From positions 3,162,001-3,226,000 of the forward strand of contig NZ_KK073874.1 in the NCBI RefSeq assembly GCF_000585375.1: a stretch of DNA of 64,000 nucleotides, in the 5' to 3' direction. The notes under the pieces were generated by a model. The model saw only the letters and a program-made list of their open reading frames with translations, was not told the origin of the DNA and ran no database searches. The position numbers and the translations under genes are program-made. Below, in pieces: positions 1 to 8,695 of the stretch (positions are counted from its first letter, which is position 1; every line of letters begins with the position of its first letter). This DNA comes from Cryptosporangium arvum DSM 44712. GTDB lineage: Bacteria > Actinomycetota > Actinomycetes > Mycobacteriales > Cryptosporangiaceae.

Positions 1-415
1 ACGGCAGGCCGACGAACCAGTACTGCGTGTCCAGCCGTCCGGTGGCCCCCTCGGCCAGGTCGGCGTATCCCCGGAACGTCGTGCGGGTGACCCCGAACGT
101 GTAGCCGTGCGGGACGCCGACGCCGACCGTGACCACGCACTGCTGGCGTCGCTGGGACGTCGCGATCCCGCCACCGCTCTGCGCGGTGTAGTTGCTGTAC
201 GTCAGGGAGAACGCAGTTTTGTCCTCGGTGCCGACCACGGTCGTCGTGCCGGGCGGGCAGCCGCTGCCGTGGACCCGCTTCACCTCCATCGTGAACTGCC
301 CGGGCGGCGGGTCGTCGGAGCGCACCGCCGCGGCTCCGGGCTGCACGGTCGCCAGCACAACTCCGAGCACACCGAGCGCCGCGAACGCGACCCGTCCCCA
401 TCTTCGACACACCAT
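1..415 (-). CDS. Secreted DUF4360-like protein, C-terminus off the window
   Basis: The gene reads leftwards from an ATG at 413-415 and is still open at the window edge, so only 138 codons are visible. Residues 1-28 look like a signal peptide: basic start MVCRRWGR, an Ala/Leu/Val core, then an Ala-rich cleavage region. The mature part contains GSGCPPGTTT, FSLTYSNYTAQSG, VPHGYTFGV and RGYADLAEGATGR, which match my recollection of the DUF4360 family of small secreted proteins of unknown function. The ATG at 401 is out of frame. The upstream stretch 416-537 is shared with a divergent gene. Export is a firm inference; the function is unknown. Confidence 0.75.
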   Translation of the reverse strand, partial: MVCRRWGRVAFAALGVLGVVLATVQPGAAAVRSDDPPPGQFTMEVKRVHGSGCPPGTTTVVGTEDKTAFSLTYSNYTAQSGGGIATSQRRQQCVVTVGVGVPHGYTFGVTRTTFRGYADLAEGATGRLDTQYWFVGLP

Positions 416-537
416 CGCTACCCCCGTAGGTCCGACAAGACCCGGCGATACTAACTACGCGAAAACCCACTAACCGGACGACGCGCGCCACCAAAAAGGT
501 GTGTGGATCTCACTTTCGTCGTGCCACGCTTTCCGGC

Positions 538-1131
538 ATGACGCTGGTGTGGGTGACCGGAAACTCCGGGGCCGGCAAATCGGCGGTCTGCGAGCTGCTC
601 AAGCACCGCGGATACGAGGCGATCGACGCCGACTGGGAGGGCTACAACCACTGGGTGGACCGGATCAGCGGAGAACGCGTCAGCGATCCGCCGGACCCGG
701 TGCCTCCGGGATGGCTGAATCGCTTCGGCTGGACGATCGACCGCGCCGAGGTCCTCGCCCTGGCGACGCGGGCGGCCGACCGGACCGTGTTCCTCTGTGG
801 CTCGGTCGAGAACGAGGACGAGGTCCGGGACCTGTTCGACGTGCTGATCTGTCTCGTCGTCGATACGCCGACGCTGCGGTCCCGGCTCGCGAACCGCACC
901 ACGAACTCGTTCGGCGCGCACCCGGAGGAGCTGGCCGCCGCGCTGCGCGACAACGACACCGCGGAGTCGACCTACCGGCCGCTCGGCGCGACGATCGTCG
1001 ACAGCACGCGGCCGTTGGCGGTGGTCACCGACGAGGTGCTCGCCGCGTCCGGCGGGTCACGGGGTGGCCGGGGGCTCGGCGTGGACGATCCGGGTCAGCG
1101 ACGGCCAGAGCAGGGCCAGGAAGACGGCTGA
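538..1131 (+). CDS. P-loop nucleotide kinase-like protein
   Basis: A 197-residue soluble protein opening with VWVTGNSGAGKS, a textbook Walker A loop at residues 8-15, followed by a helix and the acidic stretch IDADWEGYN. This is the layout of small P-loop kinases (AAA_18/adenylate-kinase-like) that phosphorylate a small molecule; the substrate cannot be read from sequence. The ATG at 538 puts the P-loop at the usual distance from the N-terminus. An upstream in-frame ATG at 499 would add 13 poorly supported residues. The last 25 residues are low-complexity and overlap by 75 bp the convergent MFS gene, so the real domain probably ends near residue 170. Confidence 0.7.
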   Translation: MTLVWVTGNSGAGKSAVCELLKHRGYEAIDADWEGYNHWVDRISGERVSDPPDPVPPGWLNRFGWTIDRAEVLALATRAADRTVFLCGSVENEDEVRDLFDVLICLVVDTPTLRSRLANRTTNSFGAHPEELAAALRDNDTAESTYRPLGATIVDSTRPLAVVTDEVLAASGGSRGGRGLGVDDPGQRRPEQGQEDG

Positions 1132-2310
1132 GCCGGCGAACGCGAACCAGAACGGCGCGGCCACCCCGAAGTGGTCGGCGAGGACACCGCCCACGGCCGC
1201 GCCGACGACCAGACCGCCGTAGAGGCCGATCGTGTAGACGCTGCCCACCCGTCCCTGCAGGTGGGTGGGGACGGCGCGCTGGCGCACGGTGGTCGAGGTG
1301 GTGCCCCAGATGAAGGCGTGCGCGCCGAAGACGAAGAAGATCGGCAGCGCCACCAGGGGAGAGGTCGTGGTGGCCAGCCCGAGGTGGGTGAGCGTCTCGA
1401 TGACCAGGCCGACGCGCATCACGTTGCCGAGGCTGACCCGCGCCGTGATCGGCCCGTAGAGCACGCTGCCGAGCAGGCCACCGACCGCCGACACCGCGGT
1501 GATCAGGCCGAACCCGATCGCGCCGAGCCCGAGCCGGTCCTGGGCGTAGAGCACGAGCACCGACCACGCCGCGCCGAACGTCACGTTGAAGATCAGGATC
1601 GTCAGGGCCAGCGTGCGCACCGCGGCGTGCCGCACCGTCCACGCGACGCCCTCGCGGATCTCCCGCCGGGCGGTGCTGCGCGGCCGGGCCTCGGGTGCGA
1701 CCGGCCGGATCCGGCGGATGAGCAGCACCCCCGCGGCCACCAGCACCGCCTGCGTGACGAACGGCCAGACCTGCCCGGCGACGAACAGCGCGGCGCCGAG
1801 CGGAGGACCGGCGAGCTGGTTGAGCGTGATGAGCCCGACCTGCAGGCGGGCGTTGGCCAGCACGAGGTCGTCGGAGGAGACCACCATCGGGGTCAGCGTC
1901 GCGGTGGTGTTGTCGGCGAAGACCTCGGCGGTGGCCAGCAGCCCCAGGGCGAGCAGCGCGCCCGCCACGCCGAGCCGGTCGGTGGCGAGCGCCACGACCA
2001 GCACGGCGAGGACGACCGCACGGCTGCCGTCGGCGAGCACGACGATCCGGCGCCGGTCGTGCCGGTCGGACAACACCCCGGCGTAGAGCCCGAACACCAG
2101 CGGCGGCGCCCAGCGCAGCAGCGCGGCCGCCGCGATCGCCGGCGGGCTGTCGGTCAGCGAGGCCACCAGCAGAGGCCCGGCCGCGGCCGCGACGCCGTCC
2201 CCGAGGTTCGTCGACCAGGAGGACGCGAGCAGCCACCGGAAGGAGCCGCCGAGGCGGGCGGGCGCCAGGAGTTCCCCGATCGAGGGCCCGGCGCGGCGGG
2301 CGCTGTTCAC
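1057..2310 (-). CDS. MFS transporter (EntS-like, 12 TM)
   Basis: A 417-residue integral membrane protein with about twelve hydrophobic segments. It has the loop motif GVLSDRHDRRR after TM2, the MFS signature between TM2 and TM3, and N-terminal WSTNLGDGV typical of the MFS_3/enterobactin-exporter branch. It probably exports a small molecule by proton antiport; the substrate is unknown. Its GTG start overlaps the stop of the upstream NmrA-like gene by 4 nt (GTGA), so the two are translationally coupled. The 3' end overlaps the convergent kinase-like gene by 75 bp. Confidence 0.85.
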   Translation of the reverse strand: MNSARRAGPSIGELLAPARLGGSFRWLLASSWSTNLGDGVAAAAGPLLVASLTDSPPAIAAAALLRWAPPLVFGLYAGVLSDRHDRRRIVVLADGSRAVVLAVLVVALATDRLGVAGALLALGLLATAEVFADNTTATLTPMVVSSDDLVLANARLQVGLITLNQLAGPPLGAALFVAGQVWPFVTQAVLVAAGVLLIRRIRPVAPEARPRSTARREIREGVAWTVRHAAVRTLALTILIFNVTFGAAWSVLVLYAQDRLGLGAIGFGLITAVSAVGGLLGSVLYGPITARVSLGNVMRVGLVIETLTHLGLATTTSPLVALPIFFVFGAHAFIWGTTSTTVRQRAVPTHLQGRVGSVYTIGLYGGLVVGAAVGGVLADHFGVAAPFWFAFAGSAVFLALLWPSLTRIVHAEPPATP

Positions 2311-3131
2311 CGCGCTGCGGGTCGGGACCTCGCCGTTGCGGGCGGGGTGGCCTGCGCCCAGGGCCGGGTGCTCGCGTAGCGGCCGGCGCGGATGGCTCGA
2401 CCCAGCGTGATCAGCGCGGTGATCATGCCCTCCGGAAGGCCCGCCCCGGTCAGGTGCGCCCGGTAGTCGTCGTCCTCGAGGACCCGGGCCGTGACCGGCG
2501 CGCCGGTGCGCTCGCTGAGCAGCGCCGCGACCCCGTTCGCGTCGAGCGCGGCCGGACCGTTCACCTCCAGGACCCGCCCGGCGTACCGGTCGTCGGGCGC
2601 CGCCAGCACCTCGGCCGCCGCCGCGGCGCAGTCCTCGCGGGTCACGTACGCCACCGCGCCCGAGCCGGAGTTCGTCACGTACACCCCTCCGGGTGCCGCC
2701 GCGTCGAGTCCGTCGAGGTACAGGTTGTTCCGCAGGATCGTCCAGGTGGCGAAGTCGGCCTTCAACCGAGCCTCGGTCGCGGTGTGCGCGGCATTGAGGA
2801 ACTCCGGAGGGCCGCCCGCGCCGACCAGCGAGGTGTAGACGACGTGTCCGACCCCGGCGGCGGCGGCCGCGTCGAGCGCCGCGGCGTGCTGGGCGGTGCG
2901 CGTGTCGTTCGAGCGTGCGTCGGTGCTGATCACCAGGAGACGATCGAGCCCGGCGAACGCGGCCGCCAACGTCCGCGGACGATCGAAGTCGGCCTCCCGC
3001 ACCAGGAGCCCCTCCGCGGCGGCGCGCCGTTCCGGATGCCGGGTCAGCGCGACCACCGGTACCCGCCCGGCCAGCCTCCGCACCACCGCGCGTCCGAGTG
3101 CCCCTCCGGCGCCTGTCACTCCCACGAGCAC
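2307..3131 (-). CDS. NmrA/QOR2-like NAD(P)-binding protein
   Basis: A 274-residue atypical short-chain reductase. The N-terminus VGVTGAGGALGRAVVRRL is a Rossmann GxxGxxG loop at residues 3-15. YTSLVGAG and the central AHTATEARLKAD helix match NAD(P)H:quinone reductase 2/NmrA proteins, which act on quinones or sense the NADP/NADPH ratio. The GTG at 3131 is chosen because GGAGGAG lies about 7 nt upstream and the Rossmann strand follows at once; the frame stays open to 3605 but that extension is unlike protein. It is the first gene of an operon with the MFS transporter. Confidence 0.8.
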   Translation of the reverse strand: MLVGVTGAGGALGRAVVRRLAGRVPVVALTRHPERRAAAEGLLVREADFDRPRTLAAAFAGLDRLLVISTDARSNDTRTAQHAAALDAAAAAGVGHVVYTSLVGAGGPPEFLNAAHTATEARLKADFATWTILRNNLYLDGLDAAAPGGVYVTNSGSGAVAYVTREDCAAAAAEVLAAPDDRYAGRVLEVNGPAALDANGVAALLSERTGAPVTARVLEDDDYRAHLTGAGLPEGMITALITLGRAIRAGRYASTRPWAQATPPATARSRPAAR

Positions 3132-3745
3132 GAACCGCTCCTCCCGACGACGACCGAGTGCTGATCGTCCACGATGGCTCCGTACCGCGAAAGCCGTTAT
3201 TCGCCCGCCGCGAGAACCGAGGCGCCCCCCACCGCGATGCTCACCTCCCGCCGACGCTCCTCGACGTTCCGGTAGGCCTCCAGCCAGAGGTGAACCGTCG
3301 TCGGTTGTGGTCGGAGCGGCGCCTGCGCCGGCCCGGGACAGCGGTGTCCCGGGTGCGGCCACCAGCGTCGCATTCGCCCCGGCCGACGGCACGACCCCTG
3401 GCGCTCCGGCCACCGACCAGAAGGCCAGCTTTCCGGACGGACCACCGGTGGTCGTCGGTGGCGGAAAGCCCACGCTGTCGCGTGTGTCGTGAACCGAACG
3501 TTCGCGGTGTAGCGGCGCCGATCGTGCCTCGAATAGATCCGCGCGAAAGTAGTGGCGCAGCAGGGGGAACACACACAGCGCACCACGCGCCCCGGGCCGC
3601 GCCACGTCCGACCACCGCCGGCGCGAACTCCGCGCGGTGGCCCACTGCCGCGCGGATGCCGTGCACGGTGGAACAGGGGCAGCGCGGCGATCCGGTCCGC
3701 CATCGGGATCGGGCTGCCGCGGGGGGTGACGCTTACAGTGGCCGG
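3132..3745. other. 614-bp stretch without an intact gene
   Basis: Between the NmrA-like gene and the GlxA-type regulator I see no intact gene. On the minus strand an open stretch ending at a TAA at 3197-3199 reads HLWLEAYRNVEERRREVS and then VLAAGE; this looks like the C-terminal helix of a lost protein I cannot name. An 82-bp element at 3493-3574 recurs at 26353-26434 (listed separately). The remaining sequence is GC-rich without convincing coding signals. A candidate promoter for the regulator lies at 3734-3739. Confidence 0.5.
3493..3574 (+). repeat. 82-bp dispersed element, copy A
   Basis: Aligns without gaps to the reverse complement of 26353-26434, with 66 of 82 positions identical by hand alignment. 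Fully conserved blocks are ACCGAACGTTCG (with palindrome CGAACGTTCG) at one end, GATCCGCGCGAAAGTA in the middle and CAGGGGGAACACAC at the other end. No RBS or ORF follows directly in this copy, whereas copy B leads into a 42-residue gene. Conserved blocks with diverged spacers suggest a regulatory element or RNA rather than a recent duplication. Confidence 0.7.
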
Positions 3746-4702
3746 GTGGGGGAGGCTCGGTTGCATCGCGTCGCGGTGTTGGTGCTCGAGGGCGCCAAGC
3801 CGATGGACGTGGGGATTCCGGCGCAGGTGTTCACCACGCGGGCGAGCATGCCGTACGAGGTGCGGGTGTGTGGCGTCGAACCGGGGCTCGTGGCCGGGGG
3901 TGACGGGCTGTCGTACCACGTCGCCTCCGGGTTGGACGTGCTCGGCTGGGCCGACATCGTGTTCGTGCCCGGCTACCGGTTCCCCGACCGGGAGGAGCCG
4001 CCGCGGGCGGTCGTCGACGCGTTGATCGGTGCGCACGAGCGCGGGGCCCGGCTGGCCGCGATCTCCACCGGGGCGTTCGCGCTCGCCGCGACCGGGCTGC
4101 TGGACGGCCGCCGGGCGACGACCCATTGGCACTACACGCGCGCGCTGGCCGCGAAGTACCCGCGGATCCGCGTCGACGAGAACGTGCTGTTCGTCGACGA
4201 GAAGAGCGTGCTCACCTCGGCCGGAGCGGCGTCGGGGCTCGACCTGTGCCTGCACGTGCTGCGCGGTGACCTGGGGGTGGCGGCCTCCAACCACGCGGCC
4301 CGGCGGCTGGTCGCGGCGCCCTACCGCAGCGGCGGTCAGGCGCAGTACGTGCCGCGCAGCGTCCCCGAGCCGCTCGGCGAGCAGTTCGCGGCGACCCGCG
4401 AGTGGGCGCTGCACCACCTCGGGGAGCCGCTCACGCTGGCCGCGCTCGCCCGGCACGCGGCGGTGTCGGCCCGGACGTTCTCCCGCCGGTTCGTCGAGGA
4501 CACCGGCTACACGCCGATGCAGTGGGTCATGCGTGCCCGCGTCGACCGGGCCCGGGAGCTGCTCGAACGCTCCGAGCTCTCCGTCGAGCGGATCGCCGCC
4601 GACGTCGGGCTCGGCACCGGCACGAACCTGCGGCTGCATTTCCAGCGCATCCTCGGTACCACGCCGACCGAGTACCGGCGGACGTTCTCCCAGGGCGAGT
4701 GA
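3746..4702 (+). CDS. GlxA-family AraC regulator (DJ-1/PfpI domain + HTH)
   Basis: A 318-residue transcriptional regulator. Residues about 6-170 are a DJ-1/PfpI-like domain (VAVLVLEGAKPMDVGI; elbow AAISTGAFALA, where Thr replaces the nucleophile Cys as in many non-enzymatic members). Residues about 215-318 are an AraC double HTH, with LAALARHAAVSARTFSRRF and RIAADVGLGTGTNLRLHF. A TACAGT at 3734-3739 lies 6 nt before the GTG at 3746, consistent with a leaderless transcript. The in-frame TTG at 3761 has GGGGGAGG before it and is the alternative start. The ligand and targets are unknown. Confidence 0.85.
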   Translation: MGEARLHRVAVLVLEGAKPMDVGIPAQVFTTRASMPYEVRVCGVEPGLVAGGDGLSYHVASGLDVLGWADIVFVPGYRFPDREEPPRAVVDALIGAHERGARLAAISTGAFALAATGLLDGRRATTHWHYTRALAAKYPRIRVDENVLFVDEKSVLTSAGAASGLDLCLHVLRGDLGVAASNHAARRLVAAPYRSGGQAQYVPRSVPEPLGEQFAATREWALHHLGEPLTLAALARHAAVSARTFSRRFVEDTGYTPMQWVMRARVDRARELLERSELSVERIAADVGLGTGTNLRLHFQRILGTTPTEYRRTFSQGE

Positions 4703-4703
4703 G

Positions 4704-5763
4704 TCACCAGTGGTCGACCTGGCCGCGGATGCGTGCCAGCAGCCGGAACAGGCCGGGGACCGTGTCGGTGGACGTGTCGGTCACCTCGTGGCGCACGTTC
4801 GTGTTGGTCAGCACCGCACAGGTCAGACCGTCGGGAGAGCGCTGCAGGAGGCCGGTCGCGCCCGGCAGCACCCCGGTGTGGGACCCCACCCCGGGGTCGA
4901 TGGCGCCCTCGCCGGAGGTCGTCCAGCCGGCACCGTACCCGCTGCTCCCGGCCAGCCCGCTCGGCGTGGTCATGAAAGCGGTCGACGCGGGGGCCTGCAC
5001 GTCGGAACCGGAACCGTCGACGCGCACCGCGAAGCGGAGCAGGTCGACGGCGGTGGCCATCCAGCCGCCGTGCGCGTCCATCCGGTCGATCCGGATCCGG
5101 TACGGGTCCTCGTCGCCGGGGGAGGGGTAGCAGCGGATGATGTCGCCGTTCGGCGGCGCGTCGCGGGCGGTGAGCATGCCGCCGACGCCGCACGCCCGGA
5201 GGAGGTCCTCGCGGACGACCGCGAGCGAGACCGCGGGGAGGCCGTGGCCGCGGGCGAAGTCGGCCACCAGCGCCGGCACGACGACACCCGCGTCGCGGCG
5301 GCGCCGGATCGGGGTGAAGCGCGCCACCGAGGGTGAGTCCACCGAGTACGGACCGAGCTGGTCGGGGCGCAGGCCGTCGGCCTGATACCGGGCCAGGTCG
5401 CTCTCGAGCCGGGACCGGTCCCAGCCGTGGACCGCGACGAACGTGGTCGGCACCTGCTCCCAGAGCGTCACGTAGCGCACGCCTTCCGGGCCCGACCAGC
5501 CGCTGGTCCGGACGACGCTTCAGCCGGCCGCGGTGAGCCGGTCGAACTCGGCCTGCGCCTGGGAGGAGTCGGACGGGCCGGTCAGCGACCGTTCGGTGGG
5601 CGCGACGTGGCGGTAGCCCGACAGGTCCACGACCCGCTTCCCACGGCCGCGTGCCCGTGCCTCGTGCGCGCGGAACGTGGATCGAGCGCTGCGGGCCGGG
5701 GACGTCCTCCCAGACCCAGGCGAAGCTGCGCCCGGTGGAGCTGGGGTAGCCGGTGAACAGCAC
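4704..5763 (-). pseudogene. Decayed beta-lactamase-family serine hydrolase with BTRD-like repeats
   Basis: The minus strand carries pieces of one protein. The 3' 258 codons include a bacterial tandem repeat-like segment (TLWEQVPTTFVAVHG; YQADGLRPDQLG) and the C-terminal half of a beta-lactamase/D-aminopeptidase fold (GYGAGWTTSGEG, GATGLLQRSPDGLTCAVLTN). After LPAVSLAVVRED the sequence jumps straight to RACGVGGMLTARD, so the SxxK region and YxN motif are missing through an internal deletion. Upstream, the frame is cut by an in-frame TGA at 5520-5522 between FDRLTAAG and SVVRTSGW. Further upstream a frameshift separates VDLSGYRHVAPTERS from WVWEDVPGPQRS. It cannot encode an active enzyme. Confidence 0.75.
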
Positions 5764-5885
5764 CGGGCGCTACTGCGACCCGGTCACGCGCTGTGTTGAC
5801 GGACGCGCCCGCCGTGGCGTGATCCTTTCGAACCATGGCGCTCACGCCACTGCTGTCCGGGCCCGCGGTGGGCGACGCTGGGGTC

Positions 5886-6884
5886 ATGACTCGGATCGCC
5901 ATCAACGGCTTCGGCCGCATCGGACGCAACGTGCTCCGCGCGATGCTGGAGCGCGACACGAAACTCGACGTCGTCGCCGTCAACGACCTCACCGAACCGG
6001 CCGCGCTGGCCCGGCTGCTCGCCTTCGACTCGACGGCCGGACGGCTCGGCCGCCCGGTCACCGCCGAGGGCGACGAGCTGGTCGTCGACGGCCGCCGGAT
6101 CACCGTGCTCGCCGAGCGCGACCCGGCGAACCTGCCCTGGGCCTCGCTCGGCGTCGACCTCGTGCTCGAGGCGACCGGTCGCTTCACGTCCGCGAAGGCC
6201 GCTCGCGCCCATCTGGACGCGGGCGCGCGCAAGGTGCTCGTCGGCGCGCCCTCCGACGGGGCCGACGTCACGCTCGCCTACGGCGTGAACACCGGCGCCT
6301 ACGACCCGGCCGCGCACACGATCGTCTCGAACGCCTCGTGCACGACGAACGCGCTCGCGCCGCTGGCCAAGGTGCTCGACGACCTGGCCGGCATCGAGCA
6401 CGGCTTCATGACCACCGTGCACGCCTACACGCAGGAGCAGAACCTGCAGGACGGCCCGCACCGCGATCCGCGCCGGGCCCGTGCCGCCGGGATCAACATC
6501 GTCCCCACCACGACCGGCGCGGCCAAGGCCATCGGCCTGGTGCTGCCGAACCTCGACGGCAAGCTGTCGGGCGACTCGATCCGCGTGCCGGTGCCGGTGG
6601 GTTCGATCGTCGAGCTCAACACGGTGGTGGCCCGCGACGTGACCCGCGAGGACGTGCTCGCGGCCTACCGCGCGGCGGCCGACGGCCCGCTGGCCGGTGT
6701 CCTCGAGTACTCCGAGGACGCGCTGGTCTCGTCCGACATCACCGGGAACCCGGCGTCCTCGATCTTCGACTCGGCGCTCACCAGGGTCGACGGCCGGCAC
6801 GTCAAGGTCGTGGCCTGGTACGACAACGAGTGGGGCTTCTCGAACCGGGTGATCGACACGTTGGAGCTGCTCGCCGCGAGCTGA
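5886..6884 (+). CDS. gap: Glyceraldehyde-3-phosphate dehydrogenase, type I
   Basis: A 332-residue cytosolic glycolytic enzyme converting glyceraldehyde-3-phosphate, NAD and phosphate to 1,3-bisphosphoglycerate. N-terminal IAINGFGRIGRNVLRAML is the NAD-binding motif, the catalytic cysteine is C152 in NASCTTN, the partner histidine lies in TTVHAYT, and the C-terminus has WYDNEWGFSNR. Length is normal. The ATG at 5886 gives the canonical MTRIAINGFG start; an upstream ATG at 5835 would add 17 residues the family does not have. No pgk or tpi follows, so this may be a second, stand-alone copy (inference). Confidence 0.95.
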   Translation: MTRIAINGFGRIGRNVLRAMLERDTKLDVVAVNDLTEPAALARLLAFDSTAGRLGRPVTAEGDELVVDGRRITVLAERDPANLPWASLGVDLVLEATGRFTSAKAARAHLDAGARKVLVGAPSDGADVTLAYGVNTGAYDPAAHTIVSNASCTTNALAPLAKVLDDLAGIEHGFMTTVHAYTQEQNLQDGPHRDPRRARAAGINIVPTTTGAAKAIGLVLPNLDGKLSGDSIRVPVPVGSIVELNTVVARDVTREDVLAAYRAAADGPLAGVLEYSEDALVSSDITGNPASSIFDSALTRVDGRHVKVVAWYDNEWGFSNRVIDTLELLAAS

Positions 6885-6903
6885 TCTCGCTATCGTCGGC
6901 GGT

Positions 6904-8031
6904 GTGGACACGGCGGACGAATTCTGCCGGCTCGCCTGCCTGACCTATTCGGGCGACGACGGGCCGCAGCGATGGGACACGGCCGCGCGCCTGCTGGCCG
7001 AGGAGCCCGGGCTGACGCGGGGACACGTGTGGGCCGCCGCGGCGGCCGCGCGGGCCGACGAGGTGTCGGCGCTGCTCGACGCCGACCCGTCCACAGCCCG
7101 GGCCGCCGGAGGGCCGTTCGGGTGGGAACCGCTGCTGTACCTCGTCTACTCCCGGGTTCCCGGGGGTGACGCGGTCGCGGCCGCGCGGTCGCTCCTGGCC
7201 GCCGGCGCCGACCCGAACAGCGGCTTCGTCCTGGCGCCGAACACGTTCAGCGCGATCACCGGGGTGTTCGGGAGCGGCGAGCAGAACCAGCCGCGCCACC
7301 CGCGGTGGCGTGAACTGGCCCGGCTGCTGCTCGACGCCGGCGCCGACCCGAACGACGAGCAGGCGCTCTACAACTGCATGTTCGGTGCGTCGGACGAGCA
7401 CCTGGAGCTGTTGTTCTCCGCCGGGCTCGCGGACCGGGGCCTGCTCCGGATCCAGCTGCGCTGGGCGGTCGAGCACGACCTCCGCGACCGGGTGCGGCTG
7501 CTGACCGAGCACGGTGTCGACGTCCGCTCGCCGTACGAAGGCGACGGGCCGGCCTGGGCGGCGGGGGACGGGCGGACGCCGGTCGCGCTCGCGCGCCTGT
7601 GCGGCAACACCGAGATCGCCGACTACCTGCTCGCCCACGGCGCCGAGCCGCCCCCGCCGGACCCGGTCGCCGACCTGATCGCCGCGGTGTTCCGGGGCGA
7701 GAACGCCACCGCGCCCGCCGACGTGGTGGCGCGGGCCGTCCGCGAGCGGCCGGGCCTGGTCGTGTGGGCGGCGGCGGCCGCGCCCGCCGCCGTGGAGCGC
7801 CTGGTCGAGCTCGGGTTCGACGTCAACGCGCTCGGCCGGGCCGACGCACCGGTGGAGCAGGAGTGGGAGACCGCGCTGCACCACGCCGCCGGGGCGGGGG
7901 ACGTCGACCTGACCCGGCGGCTGCTCGCGCTCGGTGCCGACCCGGGCGTCCGCGACCGGCGGTTCGACGCCACGCCGCTCGACTGGGCCCGTCACCTGAA
8001 CCGGGCGGCCACCGCGGAGCTGCTCGGCTGA
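6904..8031 (+). CDS. Ankyrin-repeat protein
   Basis: A 375-residue soluble protein with ankyrin-type helices spaced along its length: ARSLLAAGADPNSG, ARLLLDAGADPNDE, TEIADYLLAHGAEP, VERLVELGFDVNALG and DLTRRLLALGADPGVRD. It has no signal peptide, membrane segment or enzymatic domain, so it is probably a protein-interaction scaffold whose partner is unknown. TATCGT at 6891-6896 sits 7 nt before the GTG start, suggesting a leaderless message. Its last 40 bp overlap the convergent DUF998 gene. Confidence 0.85.
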   Translation: MDTADEFCRLACLTYSGDDGPQRWDTAARLLAEEPGLTRGHVWAAAAAARADEVSALLDADPSTARAAGGPFGWEPLLYLVYSRVPGGDAVAAARSLLAAGADPNSGFVLAPNTFSAITGVFGSGEQNQPRHPRWRELARLLLDAGADPNDEQALYNCMFGASDEHLELLFSAGLADRGLLRIQLRWAVEHDLRDRVRLLTEHGVDVRSPYEGDGPAWAAGDGRTPVALARLCGNTEIADYLLAHGAEPPPPDPVADLIAAVFRGENATAPADVVARAVRERPGLVVWAAAAAPAAVERLVELGFDVNALGRADAPVEQEWETALHHAAGAGDVDLTRRLLALGADPGVRDRRFDATPLDWARHLNRAATAELLG

Positions 8032-8594
8032 TGCGTCGCCGCGATCACGGCGACGAAGGCCAGCTGCACCGCGGTCGCGGCGATCAGACGGAGCGGGAGC
8101 CCGTCGGCGTCGGGCCAGGCCGCCAGCGTCAGCACTACGAGGAGCGTCGCCGCCGTCGCGGCTGCGGCCGCCCGTCGGCGGCGGCGCCGGAAATGCACGA
8201 GGAAGACGACGGCCGCCGCGGTCCAGCACACCGAGGCGAGCAGGAACCCCAGCTCGTGCAGGGCGCCGTGCCAGGAAAGGCGCTCCGGGGCTCCGGCCGG
8301 CGCGCCCGCCGGGAAGCCCGCGCCCGCGTCGGTCACGAACACCCCCGCCACGACCATGCCGACGCCGAAGCCGACGATCAGCGCCCCGCCCCATCGCGGG
8401 CGGACCGTGATCCCGGCGAGGACGAGCAAGACCCCGGTGAGCACGAAGCTGGCGATCTGGATCCAGCCGAGGTCGCCGAGCGCGAGGAGGCTCACCGGGT
8501 GTCGTCCCGGTTCGAAGCCTTCCCGGGTGAACGCCTGCACGGCCCAGGCGACGACGAACAGCGGACCGGCGATCAGGGCCGCGGTGCGGGTCAT
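7992..8594 (-). CDS. DUF998 membrane protein
   Basis: A 200-residue protein with about six hydrophobic helices. It carries features I associate with DUF998: GFEPGRHPVSLLALGDLGWIQ after TM1 and LHELGFLLASVCW before a late helix. A run of arginines (FRRRRRRAA) marks a cytoplasmic loop. GGAGGA lies just before the ATG. The function is unknown; family members are small polytopic membrane proteins common in actinobacteria. Its 3' end overlaps the ankyrin gene by 40 bp. Confidence 0.75.
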   Translation of the reverse strand: MTRTAALIAGPLFVVAWAVQAFTREGFEPGRHPVSLLALGDLGWIQIASFVLTGVLLVLAGITVRPRWGGALIVGFGVGMVVAGVFVTDAGAGFPAGAPAGAPERLSWHGALHELGFLLASVCWTAAAVVFLVHFRRRRRRAAAAATAATLLVVLTLAAWPDADGLPLRLIAATAVQLAFVAVIAATHQPSSSAVAARFR

Positions 8595-8695
8595 GGTTCC
8601 TCCGAGTGGTCGGGATTCACCCGGGACGTCGGAGCCGGCGCGCGCGAGCGGACAGCCGGTGCGCGTGGGCGGGTATCAAAGGCGCGTCGGCGGAT

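Noticed and set aside
1171-2379. Long plus-strand open frame opposite the MFS gene
   Set aside because: It mirrors a clear membrane protein on the other strand, is Arg/Glu/Gly-rich without motifs, and has no RBS. The same reasoning removes most other long antisense frames.
3493-3504. LexA (SOS) box in the CGAACGTTCG palindrome
   Set aside because: The actinobacterial SOS box has four bases between CGAAC and GTTCG; here the halves touch, and no SOS gene follows either copy.
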